Virus record (IMG/VR): IMGVR_UViG_3300044977_000069
Location: 1-47,507 of that record
DNA: 47,507 nucleotides
Origin: a virus
Direction: 5' to 3' (one strand)
Positions 16,762-23,927 of the stretch are shown in pieces. The translations under genes were made by a program, and so were the position numbers. Every line of letters begins with the position of its first letter. The first letter of the stretch is position 1. Below the pieces are notes generated by a model. It saw only the letters and a program-made list of their open reading frames with translations, ran no database searches and was not told the DNA's origin.

Positions 16762-17024
16762 GAGGTTCGGCTCACTTCGCTACAGGTCGTGAAGGGCTTG
16801 AAATAGGAGCGGCGAGGACATCCACTGCTGCCGCAATTGAGTTCAGCGCCGATCGGACAAACGCATCCCGCTTGGACCTGTGGGACAGGAAGCGGGTAGG
16901 GAAGCGGAGCACCTTCGTTGCGGTGAAACAGGCGTTCGACGAGCTTCGTGAGGGCGTCGACTTGGCCCTTCAGATAGGCAATTTCTCCGCGGAGTTCGCC
17001 GATTTCTGGATGCGCTTCGCTCAT
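16758..17024 (-). CDS. Coiled-coil protein with Cys-rich tail
   Basis: 88 residues. A heptad-like N-terminal helix (ELRGEIAYLKGQVDALTKLV) is followed by a Pro-rich linker and a tail with GCVCPIGAELNCGSSGCP, which could bind metal. There is no clear ribosome site before ATG 17024. Function unknown. Confidence 0.55.
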   Translation of the reverse strand: MSEAHPEIGELRGEIAYLKGQVDALTKLVERLFHRNEGAPLPYPLPVPQVQAGCVCPIGAELNCGSSGCPRRSYFKPFTTCSEVSRTS

Positions 17025-17067
17025 GTGCTGAAGGTATCGCGGGAGGGAGGGGGGATCAAGCGGGAGG

Positions 17068-17376
17068 CTACAGGCGCGAGTTGATCTCGTTCAGGGCCGC
17101 TTCGGCTACGGCAAGTCGGGATTGGAGTTCGTGACGAGCCATCTGGAACGAGTCGGAGAATCCATTGGGGACCGGAGCGGGCGGAGCGCGCTCGTCGCCC
17201 TTGGTCTCGAACGATCCAAACAGTTTCGACTTGATCGTCTGCGCCGTCACCATGACCTCAAGTGCGGTCACGTTCAGATTGTTCATGCGGTTGAGGATGT
17301 CGTCGGTCAGTGGCTGTGCGAGCTCGACCGCACCGGAAGCAACATTGGCTTGAAAGCCTTGGGCAGGATGGTTCAT
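17068..17376 (-). CDS. Unknown helical protein
   Basis: 102 residues; ATG 17376 has GAGGAG seven bases upstream. Helices ILNRMNNLNVTALEVMVTAQ and a C-terminal coiled coil (RHELQSRLAVAEAALNEI) suggest an oligomer. A small accessory virion-operon protein; no family recognised. Confidence 0.65.
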   Translation of the reverse strand: MNHPAQGFQANVASGAVELAQPLTDDILNRMNNLNVTALEVMVTAQTIKSKLFGSFETKGDERAPPAPVPNGFSDSFQMARHELQSRLAVAEAALNEINSRL

Positions 17377-17410
17377 CGTTCGTCTCCTCGGTGAAAATGG
17401 TTCAGGCCGG

Positions 17411-17665
17411 TCAAGCGGGCTGCTGTACGGGAATACCACGATTGGCTTTGCGACGGCGCTTCCAGATCGCGGCCTTGATGCGAGCCGCATCGGTCTCCGT
17501 CTTGGCATCCTCCAGAGTAGCGTGCGCGGCGCGTGCTCGCCCCCAGAACAGGACCCTGTCGCTGCGCATGAGATCCCGGTCGCGGATGGCCTCTGTGATC
17601 TTCCCCCGACGCCGGCCGATTTCGATCAGGCGATCTTCGCGGCTCACTGTGACACGTTGCATCAT
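17411..17665 (-). CDS. Unknown basic helical protein
   Basis: 84 residues. Two adjacent ATGs (17665, 17662) follow GGGAGGAAGTG, and the first overlaps the upstream TGA by one base. A long Arg/Lys/Glu-rich helix (EDRLIEIGRRRGKITEAI, later ARIKAAIWKRRRKAN) makes nucleic-acid binding possible. Function unknown. Confidence 0.6.
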   Translation of the reverse strand: MMQRVTVSREDRLIEIGRRRGKITEAIRDRDLMRSDRVLFWGRARAAHATLEDAKTETDAARIKAAIWKRRRKANRGIPVQQPA

Positions 17666-18129
17666 CACTTCCTCCCGAATGGCCACCACCAGCGGCGGCG
17701 GGGTTTGCGAAGCTTTTGGGCGCTGGACCATGCTTCGAAAATCTCTTCGTACGCAGGCGAGGTCCCGGGACCGGGGTGCTGTCCCGGTGACGCCGCAAAG
17801 CTTGTACCAAGCGACTGGTCGCAGCCAGATAGCGCAGCGGCGGAAGGCATCTCGCGCGAGGCCTGATTTTCAGCCCACGCCTTGAAGGCTCTCAGGTCGG
17901 CCTCGGTGAGCGGCCGCACCCGATATGGTTCGAAATGATCGGGCGCGCGTGGCCCCTGCTGAAGGGGATGTGCGGCTTGAGCGGCAATTGCCGCCCGCTC
18001 TTCTGCCGACCGCACGATCGTCGGATTTTCGCGCACGCAGCGCCTTATGAATTCTCGCTCGGCCTCAGTGAACTCCTCGCGAACGTCTTGGCTCACGAAC
18101 CGACCTCGGGCGTCTCTGGGCTGGGTCAT
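17665..18129 (-). CDS. Unknown protein with basic Trp-rich C-terminus
   Basis: 154 residues from ATG 18129 (ATGA overlap). It begins TQPRDARGRFVSQ, common in phage accessory proteins, then a charged helix (FTEAEREFIRRCVRENP) and ends RKPRRRWWWPFGRK, which could sit at a membrane surface. Function unknown. Confidence 0.6.
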   Translation of the reverse strand: MTQPRDARGRFVSQDVREEFTEAEREFIRRCVRENPTIVRSAEERAAIAAQAAHPLQQGPRAPDHFEPYRVRPLTEADLRAFKAWAENQASREMPSAAALSGCDQSLGTSFAASPGQHPGPGTSPAYEEIFEAWSSAQKLRKPRRRWWWPFGRK

Positions 18130-18518
18130 TTGGGTGGCTCGGGAAGGTGCATCCAATGCGTAGGAAGTTCCCAACAGTCCCAGTGGGACGCGTCTTCCGT
18201 TCTCAATTCCTGTTGAGTGTCAGACACCCATTCCCATCGCTCGCGCTTTTCTTCGACCCAGCGAGAAGTGGTAACGTATGGCTTCGGACGTGTGTCATCC
18301 TGAATGGATTCTTCGCACCATATCAGAATCGGCGTTCCGTCTTTCGGGGCACAGGATATCGGTTGCAGCGCCGTTTGCGGAGATGCCTCTTCCAAGGCAT
18401 CCATAACTCTATTCGCGTATGGATCGCAGCCGCAGTGCGGCCAATCGCAATGCGCATACGCGGCCTCGCTAGACGTTCCTTTCGCTGCAGCGCACTCCCA
18501 CCCTTTATCTGCGCTCAT
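18126..18518 (-). CDS. DUF551-like phage protein
   Basis: 130 residues. The segment LQPISCAPKDGTPILIWCEE and the C-terminal ELPTHWMHLPEPP match the pattern of DUF551-type phage proteins, in which a strand pair precedes a P-x-HW-x-PLP motif. The N-terminus is Cys-rich (HCDWPHCGCDPYANRV). The ATG overlaps the MarR-like gene by four bases. Role unknown. Confidence 0.7.
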   Translation of the reverse strand: MSADKGWECAAAKGTSSEAAYAHCDWPHCGCDPYANRVMDALEEASPQTALQPISCAPKDGTPILIWCEESIQDDTRPKPYVTTSRWVEEKRERWEWVSDTQQELRTEDASHWDCWELPTHWMHLPEPPK

Positions 18519-18871
18519 TCCGGCAACCTCCGTAACAGGCCATCCAGCGCGGATCGCAGATGCGTGCGTGCGGACTGGCCCTTCTTGGTCAGCGAGATGA
18601 TGCGGATTCGACCGTCTTGGTTGGATACCTTGCGGGTGATGTAACCTTCCTCTTCCAGGCGATCGAGATTATACGTAACGTTCTGACCTGAAAAGCAATT
18701 CTCGTTGACTTCGTGCACGCTCATGCCGTCGGTTATGCGCATGACGATGGTGGCTCTGGACGCGTTGAGGCCGGGATAGCAGCCAATGCGCATCAGCTCG
18801 TTGTCCGTGGCTTCGTAGAACGAACGGCAGAAGTGTTCTGCACGGGTGAGACGGTCGAGGGAGTCAGTCAT
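18515..18871 (-). CDS. MarR-like winged-helix regulator
   Basis: 118 residues. The winged helix is visible: recognition helix region NCFSGQNVTYNLDRLEEEGY, then the wing ITRKVSNQDGRIRIISLTKK and a C-terminal dimer helix (RTHLRSALDGLLRRL). The N-terminal half (SRATIVMRITDGMSVHEV) fits the first helices. It lies near the start of the long virion operon, so it may control that operon or its divergent partner; which, is inference. Short for the family (about 140-150 residues). Confidence 0.75.
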   Translation of the reverse strand: MTDSLDRLTRAEHFCRSFYEATDNELMRIGCYPGLNASRATIVMRITDGMSVHEVNENCFSGQNVTYNLDRLEEEGYITRKVSNQDGRIRIISLTKKGQSARTHLRSALDGLLRRLPE

Positions 18872-19113
18872 TTCAGGATGTCCTCGACTCCCAAGGCTGC
18901 TCGATAGCGTTCCGGAACGCTATGATCGCAACCCTCCGCGCCATTACAGATCGGGCAGGGCAAGCAGTCGTCGCGCCACACACCACGCCTGATCCTGTCT
19001 GCGATAAGAACGGCGCGCACCCACATGCTACCTGCATCTGCAGGCCCGGATTTCAGCGCTTCGGTAACCGCTTGCGATCGCACCGACTCCTCGTGAATGG
19101 CCACATCAGTCAT
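18868..19113 (-). CDS. Unknown protein with CxxC motif
   Basis: 81 residues, ATGA coupling to the MarR-like gene. LPCPICNGAEGCDH and ERYRAALG at the C-terminus suggest a small metal-binding fold. Function unknown. Confidence 0.6.
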   Translation of the reverse strand: MTDVAIHEESVRSQAVTEALKSGPADAGSMWVRAVLIADRIRRGVWRDDCLPCPICNGAEGCDHSVPERYRAALGVEDILK

Positions 19114-19297
19114 CGAGAATATCCCAGATCGTCAGGCACACGCTCTCCGCGCTTTCGCTCCCGTTCATAACCTCCTCGATCCGCCGCAGCTTGTCCGCTG
19201 CGCGGCGCAACGAAGGAATCGCGTCTTCGTATCGTCCGACCTTGGTGAGCTGCTTTGCCAGCGCTTCGAGGGCTTCGCAGTCTTCGGAGGTGGTCAT
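19106..19297 (-). CDS. Unknown small helical protein
   Basis: 63 residues from ATG 19297, which overlaps the previous stop by four bases. It is a helical hairpin-like sequence (CEALEALAKQLTKVGRYEDA). Function unknown. Confidence 0.6.
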   Translation of the reverse strand: MTTSEDCEALEALAKQLTKVGRYEDAIPSLRRAADKLRRIEEVMNGSESAESVCLTIWDILDD

Positions 19298-19518
19298 GTG
19301 CGCCGAGCCCAATATGTTCGCCCGCGCCGACCTGCATGGTCCGCAGCTAAACGCCATGCGATCTGCTCATCAGCGACTTGGAACGCGATGATAGGCTTGC
19401 TGCGCCCAACGGGCGCCTCGCAGTACCATGTACCGGAGCACGGTCCTCGCCAAACCCGATATCCGCGCCTCTTCAGGCGAAGAAGAGCGTCCGGATCGAT
19501 TGGCGCTTCAGTGATCAT
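19294..19518 (-). CDS. Unknown small protein
   Basis: 74 residues, ATG 19518 with AGGAG upstream. Aromatic and Arg-rich core (RRGYRVWRGPCSGTWYCEAP), then a helix (DEQIAWRLAADHAGRR). It looks like a compact strand-helix domain. Function unknown. Confidence 0.6.
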   Translation of the reverse strand: MITEAPIDPDALLRLKRRGYRVWRGPCSGTWYCEAPVGRSKPIIAFQVADEQIAWRLAADHAGRRGRTYWARRT

Positions 19519-19538
19519 GCGGCCTCTCCTGAATAAGC

Positions 19539-19573
19539 GCCCCCGAAGCGACCGTGTACGTCACTCCGGGGGC
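19539..19573. repeat. GC-rich hairpin in a 106-base gap
   Basis: Arms 19539-19548 (GCCCCCGAAG) and 19564-19573 (CTCCGGGGGC) pair with one mismatch around 15 bases. It lies in the gap 19519-19624 on the minus transcript just ahead of the ribosome site of the 74-residue gene. No T-run follows, so an RNA-stability or attenuation stem is more likely than a terminator. The gap also holds a weak 22- to 35-residue frame (MAPGVTYTVASGALIQERP) that overlaps the next start. Confidence 0.5.
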
Positions 19574-19624
19574 CATCGCGTGCGGCGGGGTGTGTGGGCG
19601 CGAACCGCACGCCATGTGGTGGAA

Positions 19625-19804
19625 TTACGCAGACTGCTCGTCGGGCATGAAGCGTAGCGTTTGGAGATTCTCATCCAAGCGCCGGATGCAGAGTGCGTAG
19701 TGGGTTGCAGCGAGATCATCGCCATTTGCTTCTGCTCTGTCGGCCATCCGGGCAAGTCGCGCCCGAAGCTCTTCAGTGGCCTTGCTCACGTTCTGCACGG
19801 TCAT
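19625..19804 (-). CDS. First gene of the leftward operon, unknown
   Basis: 59 residues from ATG 19804 with GGGAG seven bases upstream. The leader AAACGGGAGCAAC also precedes the first gene of the divergent rightward operon. Helical (ATEELRARLARMADRAEA). Function unknown. Confidence 0.6.
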   Translation of the reverse strand: MTVQNVSKATEELRARLARMADRAEANGDDLAATHYALCIRRLDENLQTLRFMPDEQSA

Positions 19805-19825
19805 CACGTTGCTCCCGTTTGACAC

Positions 19826-19945
19826 CTGACCGTCTCACATCCCTAAAATCCCGTCAACCGAAAAATACGCCACGCCGCGACATTTTCCGCTTGCACTGCG
19901 GATGGCGTCATGCTGTTATGGCGTCACCAAACGGGAGCAACTCAC
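19826..19945. promoter_or_regulatory. Divergent control region
   Basis: This 120-base gap separates the leftward virion-side operon from the rightward small-gene operon. It contains the rightward promoter at 19891-19919, a direct repeat ATGGCGTCA (19902-19910 approximately, and 19918-19926), and on the minus strand a TTGACG hexamer at 19857-19852 with no good -10 partner. Operators for a phage repressor could sit in the repeat. Confidence 0.5.
19891..19919 (+). promoter_or_regulatory. Candidate sigma70-type promoter P1
   Basis: TTGCAC (19891-19896), a 17-base spacer, and TGTTAT (19914-19919) preceded by TGC, an extended -10. The spacer contains GGATGGCGTCATGC (19900-19913), found again at the same distance from a TTG at 22075. 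The first rightward gene starts 27 bases downstream. Confidence 0.55.
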
Positions 19946-20128
19946 ATGACCGACTACACGCAGCACACCGCAGGAACCGGCATCGTTCGCGAGCGTGATC
20001 GCCGCGATATCCGTCCGATCCAGCAAATCGCCGAACAGGGCCTCGAATGGGATCGCGTCGGCTATCCGCTCATGGCGCTGTGGCTCGCCTGCTTCGCCCA
20101 AGCCTACGAGGCTACACACCTCGCCTAA
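19946..20128 (+). CDS. First gene of the rightward operon, unknown
   Basis: 60 residues, ATG with GGGAG eight bases upstream. The N-terminal part is charged (GIVRERDRRDIRPIQQIAEQ). The C-terminus (YPLMALWLACFAQAYEATHL) is hydrophobic and helical, perhaps membrane-associated. Being first behind P1 suggests early expression. Function unknown. Confidence 0.65.
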   Translation: MTDYTQHTAGTGIVRERDRRDIRPIQQIAEQGLEWDRVGYPLMALWLACFAQAYEATHLA

Positions 20129-20160
20129 GCCCAGGGACAGACCGATAGGAGGCACACGAA

Positions 20161-20289
20161 ATGTTCACGAGAGATGAAGCACGGAAGCTCGCGCAGGCGG
20201 TCATCGCCTACCGAGCCGCGCAAGATAGCCAGTACACTTTCGCCCGCGAGTGCATGGACGGCGCGTGGGACGGAGACCAACCGCAATGA
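20161..20289 (+). CDS. Small unknown protein, possibly frameshifted
   Basis: 42 residues; AGGAGG lies eight bases before the ATG. After the TGA at 20287-20289, the +1 frame continues as NRNDIKAVMEIVLEFEEHA to a TGA at 20336-20338. That tail looks like a natural protein end, so the gene may be split by a frameshift or need programmed shifting. Function unknown. Confidence 0.6.
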   Translation: MFTRDEARKLAQAVIAYRAAQDSQYTFARECMDGAWDGDQPQ

Positions 20290-20348
20290 CATCAAGGCGG
20301 TAATGGAGATCGTCCTGGAATTCGAGGAGCACGCCTGACCCTCTGCGT

Positions 20349-20370
20349 TCGGCTGGTTCCGGCCAGCCGA
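20349..20370. repeat. 8-bp hairpin between small genes
   Basis: TCGGCTGG (20349-20356) and CCAGCCGA (20363-20370) pair perfectly around six bases. No T-run follows. It may stabilise mRNA or weaken readthrough to the next gene. Confidence 0.5.
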
Positions 20371-20399
20371 TAGCTGAGAGCCAAGAATGGGAGATAGAG

Positions 20400-20594
20400 A
20401 TGCGCATTGTCGAGATCACCCAACGATACCGGAATGATTTTCACTGGATCGGCGAATGCGAGAACTGCGGGCATCGCGAGAGATACGGCGATGGGTACGC
20501 CGATAACTTCTATTGTACTAGGGTCGTTCCAAGCCGTCACTGCGAAAAGTGCGGCATGAACAGCCGCGGTGAGTTCTGCAAGGAACGCGCCTAA
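20400..20594 (+). CDS. Small zinc-ribbon protein
   Basis: 64 residues. GECENCGHRERYGDGYAD and later SRHCEKCGMNSRGE form two CxxC knuckles about 27 residues apart, a zinc ribbon. A GGGAG site precedes the ATG. Such small zinc ribbons are common in phage early regions, often with unknown function. Confidence 0.7.
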   Translation: MRIVEITQRYRNDFHWIGECENCGHRERYGDGYADNFYCTRVVPSRHCEKCGMNSRGEFCKERA

Positions 20595-20637
20595 TCCTCA
20601 ACCAATCTTACCCTCCCTCCCCAGAGGAGCGCCGACA

Positions 20638-20829
20638 ATGGCGATTGAAATAAGCGTTACACCGGAACAAATCAGAGAACTCAAGAAGGCGCGCAGGCGC
20701 GTATTTCCCGTAGCCACGAACGTGTGGGCGTTCAGCTATCCGGGCTCTGGCACTGTCATAGCCGCCTCGGATGAGGCAGGAGCTTGGGCGGACGCTTGGC
20801 GACACTACGAGCGGACGAGAGCAAAATGA
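20638..20829 (+). CDS. Unknown small protein
   Basis: 63 residues, GAGGAG eight bases upstream. The sequence begins ISVTPEQIRELKKARRRVF and ends with a helix (AGAWADAWRHYERTRAK). No family recognised. Coupled to the next gene by ATGA. Confidence 0.6.
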   Translation: MAIEISVTPEQIRELKKARRRVFPVATNVWAFSYPGSGTVIAASDEAGAWADAWRHYERTRAK

Positions 20830-21032
20830 CCGACCGCGACCTCAACAACGCCGAGTGCGTGGTGATGGAAGAAGCTGACACCGCCTCGTACTATCTATCG
20901 AACTGGCTCGGCTACCTGCGTGCGGACGGTGTGCTGATTCTTCCTGGATACGGCGTGCGCGTCCGATCGTGGCAATGGCCGCGTTTTTCCGACCCAGAAA
21001 TCGGCGACTTCGCCTTCTGGGCGACGTGCTAG
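20826..21032 (+). CDS. Unknown small protein
   Basis: 68 residues. The start overlaps the previous stop by four bases. Aromatic and acidic, ending PRFSDPEIGDFAFWATC. Function unknown. Confidence 0.55.
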   Translation: MTDRDLNNAECVVMEEADTASYYLSNWLGYLRADGVLILPGYGVRVRSWQWPRFSDPEIGDFAFWATC

Positions 21033-21033
21033 G

Positions 21034-21225
21034 GTGGGCGAAGGCTATACGGGATACGTCGTAATGGATAGCGACGGATTGGATGCGAACCCGACTTTCG
21101 TTACATTCGACATCGCACTTGTCCTTCTCGATATCCCGTCGCTCGCGTGTCGCGTGTTCGTTGCTTCCCCTTTCGGCGAACTTCACCTTCTCGGTCGGGT
21201 GCTGAAATGGAACGTGAGACACTAA
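21034..21225 (+). CDS. Unknown small protein, start uncertain
   Basis: 63 residues from GTG 21034, or 53 from ATG 21064. Ribosome sites are weak for both. Strand-rich and hydrophobic (FVTFDIALVLLDIPSLACRV). Function unknown. Confidence 0.45.
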   Translation: MGEGYTGYVVMDSDGLDANPTFVTFDIALVLLDIPSLACRVFVASPFGELHLLGRVLKWNVRH

Positions 21226-21395
21226 TTCGCACGTTCTGCGAGGTCCTTGGCGCGCCCGTGAAAGTGGCCGAAGAATGGGCGGATCTCTTCATCGCGGAGA
21301 GGGATGCCCTTGCAACCGCGAGGCGCTGGACCGAAGCCGAAACAGTACGGTGGGAGCGGCGGGAAGTGAGCGCACTGATAGGTCATACACCTTGA
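21207..21395 (+). CDS. Unknown small helical protein
   Basis: 62 residues, ATG inside the end of the previous gene. Helical with many Glu/Arg (APVKVAEEWADLFIAERDAL). Its end overlaps the convergent gene on the other strand by 13 bases. Function unknown. Confidence 0.55.
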   Translation: MERETLIRTFCEVLGAPVKVAEEWADLFIAERDALATARRWTEAETVRWERREVSALIGHTP

Positions 21396-21760
21396 CCCTT
21401 CTTCCCCGCTCGCCACGCAGCGACACGAGCGCGATTGGCAGCTTTGCGAGCCTCGTCCGTCGTTGCGGACTTCGCCCCGCGCCCAGAGCGAACGCTAGGC
21501 GTGGTTTTCTGCCCGCTGGCGGCTTTCTTGGGGGTTTTGGGTATGAGGGGCTTGTCGGGCTTGGAGGCGACCCTGAGCGCGGAATTTTCGGCCTTGAGGG
21601 ATTCAACCTCGGCGCGGAGCTGGGTGATCAGGGCGTCGCGGGGGTCACGCCCGTGCGCAGCCATCTCCGATGGAGATGGACGAGCAGGCGCTTTCCCGCT
21701 CCAGACATGATCGCTTCCCCAATGCTTGACGCCACAGACTGCGCATAGAGGCGGATCCAT
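21383..21760 (-). CDS. Zinc-motif and coiled-coil protein, opposite strand
   Basis: 125 residues, the only leftward gene inside the rightward small-gene block. LCAVCGVKHWGSDHVWSG near the N-terminus is a zinc-knuckle-like motif (CxxC with two His). A coiled coil follows (LITQLRAEVESLKAENSALR) and a Lys/Ala/Arg-rich tail (ARKAANRARVAAWRAGKKG) that could bind nucleic acid. No good ribosome site precedes ATG 21760. It may be a separately transcribed regulator or a moron-type gene. Confidence 0.6.
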   Translation of the reverse strand: MDPPLCAVCGVKHWGSDHVWSGKAPARPSPSEMAAHGRDPRDALITQLRAEVESLKAENSALRVASKPDKPLIPKTPKKAASGQKTTPSVRSGRGAKSATTDEARKAANRARVAAWRAGKKGQGV

Positions 21761-21817
21761 TCGCCATTCATAGCAGATTATGTGCCCGAGCGCGACATTT
21801 CGTTGTAGGATAGCGGC

Positions 21818-22078
21818 ATGAGAGGCACTGATCTTCCCGCTGTCCGCGAGCGCCTGGGCGAACTCTGGAGTGTTGGCAGGCCCCTGCGGCCGATCGAACT
21901 TGGCCGCGCCTGCGGGTTCGTCGGCCGGCGTGCTTGGGAAGCTATAGCACGCTGGGAAGTTCGCGACGATGAGCTGGCGCCTCCAGTCTCGACCCTCCTA
22001 GAGGCCATGCTGTCGGGCGCGTTCCGTCCCGAGTTCCGAAAGCCAAAAATGTTGCAAGAAGGTGTAAAAACCGATTGA
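21818..22078 (+). CDS. Small DNA-binding-like protein (HTH type)
   Basis: 86 residues. PIELGRACGFVGRRAWEAIA followed by RWEVRDDELAPPVSTLLEAM resembles short Cro/XRE-like helix-turn-helix proteins of alphaproteobacterial phages. It is transcribed divergently from the coiled-coil gene on the other strand, from a 57-base gap. A regulatory role is inferred. Its end overlaps the promoter-like element at 22075. Confidence 0.6.
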   Translation: MRGTDLPAVRERLGELWSVGRPLRPIELGRACGFVGRRAWEAIARWEVRDDELAPPVSTLLEAMLSGAFRPEFRKPKMLQEGVKTD

Positions 22079-22103
22079 CGGCGGGATGGCGTCATGCGAC
22101 TTT
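22075..22103 (+). promoter_or_regulatory. Candidate promoter P2, repeat of the P1 core
   Basis: TTGACG (22075-22080) and, nine bases from the TTG, GGATGGCGTCATGC (22084-22097), identical to the P1 spacer core. The -10 position reads GACTTT, a poor match, but the TGC of an extended -10 is kept. The next gene begins at 22127. Confidence 0.5.
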
Positions 22104-22126
22104 CGTTCATCGAAACGGAGGCGCAT

Positions 22127-22342
22127 ATGGCCCGCAAATCGGTTCTCTGGAACATCTGGTCTGCTGACAGGACGCTGAACCTCGGTCGCGTCAACGCATG
22201 GGCGGGTATCGCCCCCGCGAAGGTGGTCGACATGTTCATCGCGCAACGTCAGCGCCTGTCCTCGCGTCCCCTCGGGCTCAATGCGGCCGACTATGTCGCG
22301 GCACATTATCCGATCAACGCTTTGGACGACTACGGCGACTAA
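22127..22342 (+). CDS. Unknown small protein
   Basis: 71 residues; ATG with GGAG six bases upstream. Begins ARKSVLWNIWSADRTLNLG and ends NAADYVAAHYPINALDDYG. Probably expressed from P2. Function unknown. Confidence 0.6.
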   Translation: MARKSVLWNIWSADRTLNLGRVNAWAGIAPAKVVDMFIAQRQRLSSRPLGLNAADYVAAHYPINALDDYGD

Positions 22343-22371
22343 CAGCAAAGGAGACCCAAGACGATCATCCA

Positions 22372-22411
22372 GCCGGGAGCGGGCAGCCCAAACCCCCGAA
22401 CTGCTCCCGGC
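22372..22411. repeat. 9-bp hairpin in intergenic gap
   Basis: GCCGGGAGC (22372-22380) and GCTCCCGGC (22403-22411) pair perfectly around 22 bases. Only AACTTAAT follows, so termination would be weak. It lies in the 96-base gap between two small genes and precedes the GAGGA ribosome site of the next. Confidence 0.55.
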
Positions 22412-22438
22412 AACTTAATCGGCTTGAGGAATAAAACG

Positions 22439-22669
22439 ATGGTCACGGTCGCCGAAAAGCTTCTCTACGAAATCGAGCGCATCGCCGCCAAGCGTGAGCG
22501 CTGGCGCGGATACGCCAAGATGGGTCCTAGCGGTGCCATCGGTTTTGGGCTGGCCATCGGCGTGATGACGCAAGAGATCGAAGCGGCCAAGCGCGCCCTT
22601 ATGAACAATGATGCGCTTGAGTGCATCGCCTGCCTCAAGTCCTTGGAGGAGTACAGCGATGACGACTAA
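22439..22669 (+). CDS. Unknown helical protein
   Basis: 76 residues, GAGGA eight bases upstream. Helices EKLLYEIERIAAKRERWRGY and QEIEAAKRALMNNDALECIA. Ends in Asp residues. Function unknown. Confidence 0.6.
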   Translation: MVTVAEKLLYEIERIAAKRERWRGYAKMGPSGAIGFGLAIGVMTQEIEAAKRALMNNDALECIACLKSLEEYSDDD

Positions 22670-22841
22670 GCCCCCCAAATCCATCCTCAAATCCTCCCGT
22701 GAGATTGCGAACGAAGCGACGGCGGAGAAGTTCGCCCGCTGGTTCGGAGGGACGGTGGAGGAACATCTGGCGGTTCTGAATGGGCTCACTGGGCGTGTCA
22801 GCCCGAAAGCGATTCATGGGTATTTTGGAGGGAAGCAGTGA
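22659..22841 (+). CDS. Unknown small protein
   Basis: 60 residues, ATG inside the previous gene's end with GGAGG nine bases upstream. It contains EIANEATAEKFARWFGGTVE and a glycine-rich end. Possibly a small helix-turn-helix. Function unknown. Confidence 0.55.
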   Translation: MTTKPPKSILKSSREIANEATAEKFARWFGGTVEEHLAVLNGLTGRVSPKAIHGYFGGKQ

Positions 22842-23281
22842 TGGGAACGAGAGCGCAATTCTTCATTGGTGATCCACAAGACGTCGAGGGGCGCGAGTGG
22901 CTAGGCTGTGTCGCGTGGGACGGTTATCCTGACGGAGACGTCGGCGATACTCTGAAAGAGGTTACCACAGTTGAGCAATTTCGGCAGGCCATTACAGGCC
23001 TAATGTATGCTCGCGACGACTTTTGCGATCCCGCCACGAACAGCTTTCCCTTCCCGTGGAAGGACGACCTGTTCCTGACGGACTGCACCTATGCGTGGTA
23101 CGACAACGCAGTGCAGTTCACCTACTTCCATCGCGGGTTCATGCCCCTCAAGGAATATCTGGCGCTCCCGGACGACCACGAGGACGAGCATCCGGATAAG
23201 CTCCTATCCAATGTTCCGGCGCCGACTTCGGGCAAGCCGCCCGGCCCAGATAGCATCATGATCCTGCGTGCGCTCCCATGA
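22841..23281 (+). CDS. Unknown conserved-type phage protein
   Basis: 146 residues. ATG 22841 shares a base with the previous stop (TGATG), with GGAGGG upstream. The N-terminus GTRAQFFIGDPQDVEGREWL and VAWDGYPDGDVGDTL resemble hypothetical proteins often seen in phages of Gram-negative hosts, with an aromatic C-terminal half (CTYAWYDNAVQFTYFHRG). No function is known to me. Confidence 0.65.
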   Translation: MGTRAQFFIGDPQDVEGREWLGCVAWDGYPDGDVGDTLKEVTTVEQFRQAITGLMYARDDFCDPATNSFPFPWKDDLFLTDCTYAWYDNAVQFTYFHRGFMPLKEYLALPDDHEDEHPDKLLSNVPAPTSGKPPGPDSIMILRALP

Positions 23282-23571
23282 CCCCCGTCCTCCACAGCCT
23301 CCTGTCGCAGGGCTATTCCGGTCCTGGCGAAATGTACGCCGTACCCCTGAACATCTGTTCGGGAATCGGCTGTCGGGCGCGTCTGGTGTTCAAGGACGCC
23401 GTCACCTTCATGCCGATCCTGGATGAAGGAGATAGGGGACATCCTCTGACGGGAGAAATCCAGGTCTTGCAGATCCAGACGTTCGCCGAGGCCGGTGCGC
23501 TGCGGACTGCGGCCCTTGAAGCTGTCGCGATGCTGGATCGCGTAATGCACAACGAAGGAGATCCACAATGA
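23278..23571 (+). CDS. Unknown protein
   Basis: 97 residues, ATGA overlap. The middle VPLNICSGIGCRARLVFKD is followed by a long helix (AEAGALRTAALEAVAMLDRV). Function unknown. Confidence 0.6.
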   Translation: MTPVLHSLLSQGYSGPGEMYAVPLNICSGIGCRARLVFKDAVTFMPILDEGDRGHPLTGEIQVLQIQTFAEAGALRTAALEAVAMLDRVMHNEGDPQ

Positions 23572-23927
23572 AGCATCTTACTGCGGGGCAAAGGCTTTTG
23601 CTAGCCGATTGCGACCGGATCGCGGCGTTGCCGGAGGAAAAGTTCGACATGAGGGCCCCCGGAAACCTGTGGGATGCCGAGGCTGGAGAGTGCGGATCAC
23701 CTGCATGCTTTGGTGGCTGGGTGCGGGCGTGGTCTGGGGTTCGCGACTACATCGGACAGGTCGGCGAAAGGCGCTACGGTCTCAGCTGCGAGAAGCTGTT
23801 CTTTCCTGACGCTGACGTTGTGAAGCTGAAGGACGGACGCTCCGCGTATCACGCCACCCCCGCCGAAGCCGCCCAAGCCGGCCGCAACCTCGCCCTCCAC
23901 GGCGATCCGCTGTGGCATACCATTTGA
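23568..23927 (+). CDS. Unknown protein
   Basis: 119 residues, ATGA overlap. GECGSPACFGGWVRAWSGV resembles a Cys/Gly-rich motif in hypothetical bacterial and phage proteins. The C-terminus is a helix (ATPAEAAQAGRNLALHG). No function recognised. Confidence 0.6.
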   Translation: MKHLTAGQRLLLADCDRIAALPEEKFDMRAPGNLWDAEAGECGSPACFGGWVRAWSGVRDYIGQVGERRYGLSCEKLFFPDADVVKLKDGRSAYHATPAEAAQAGRNLALHGDPLWHTI

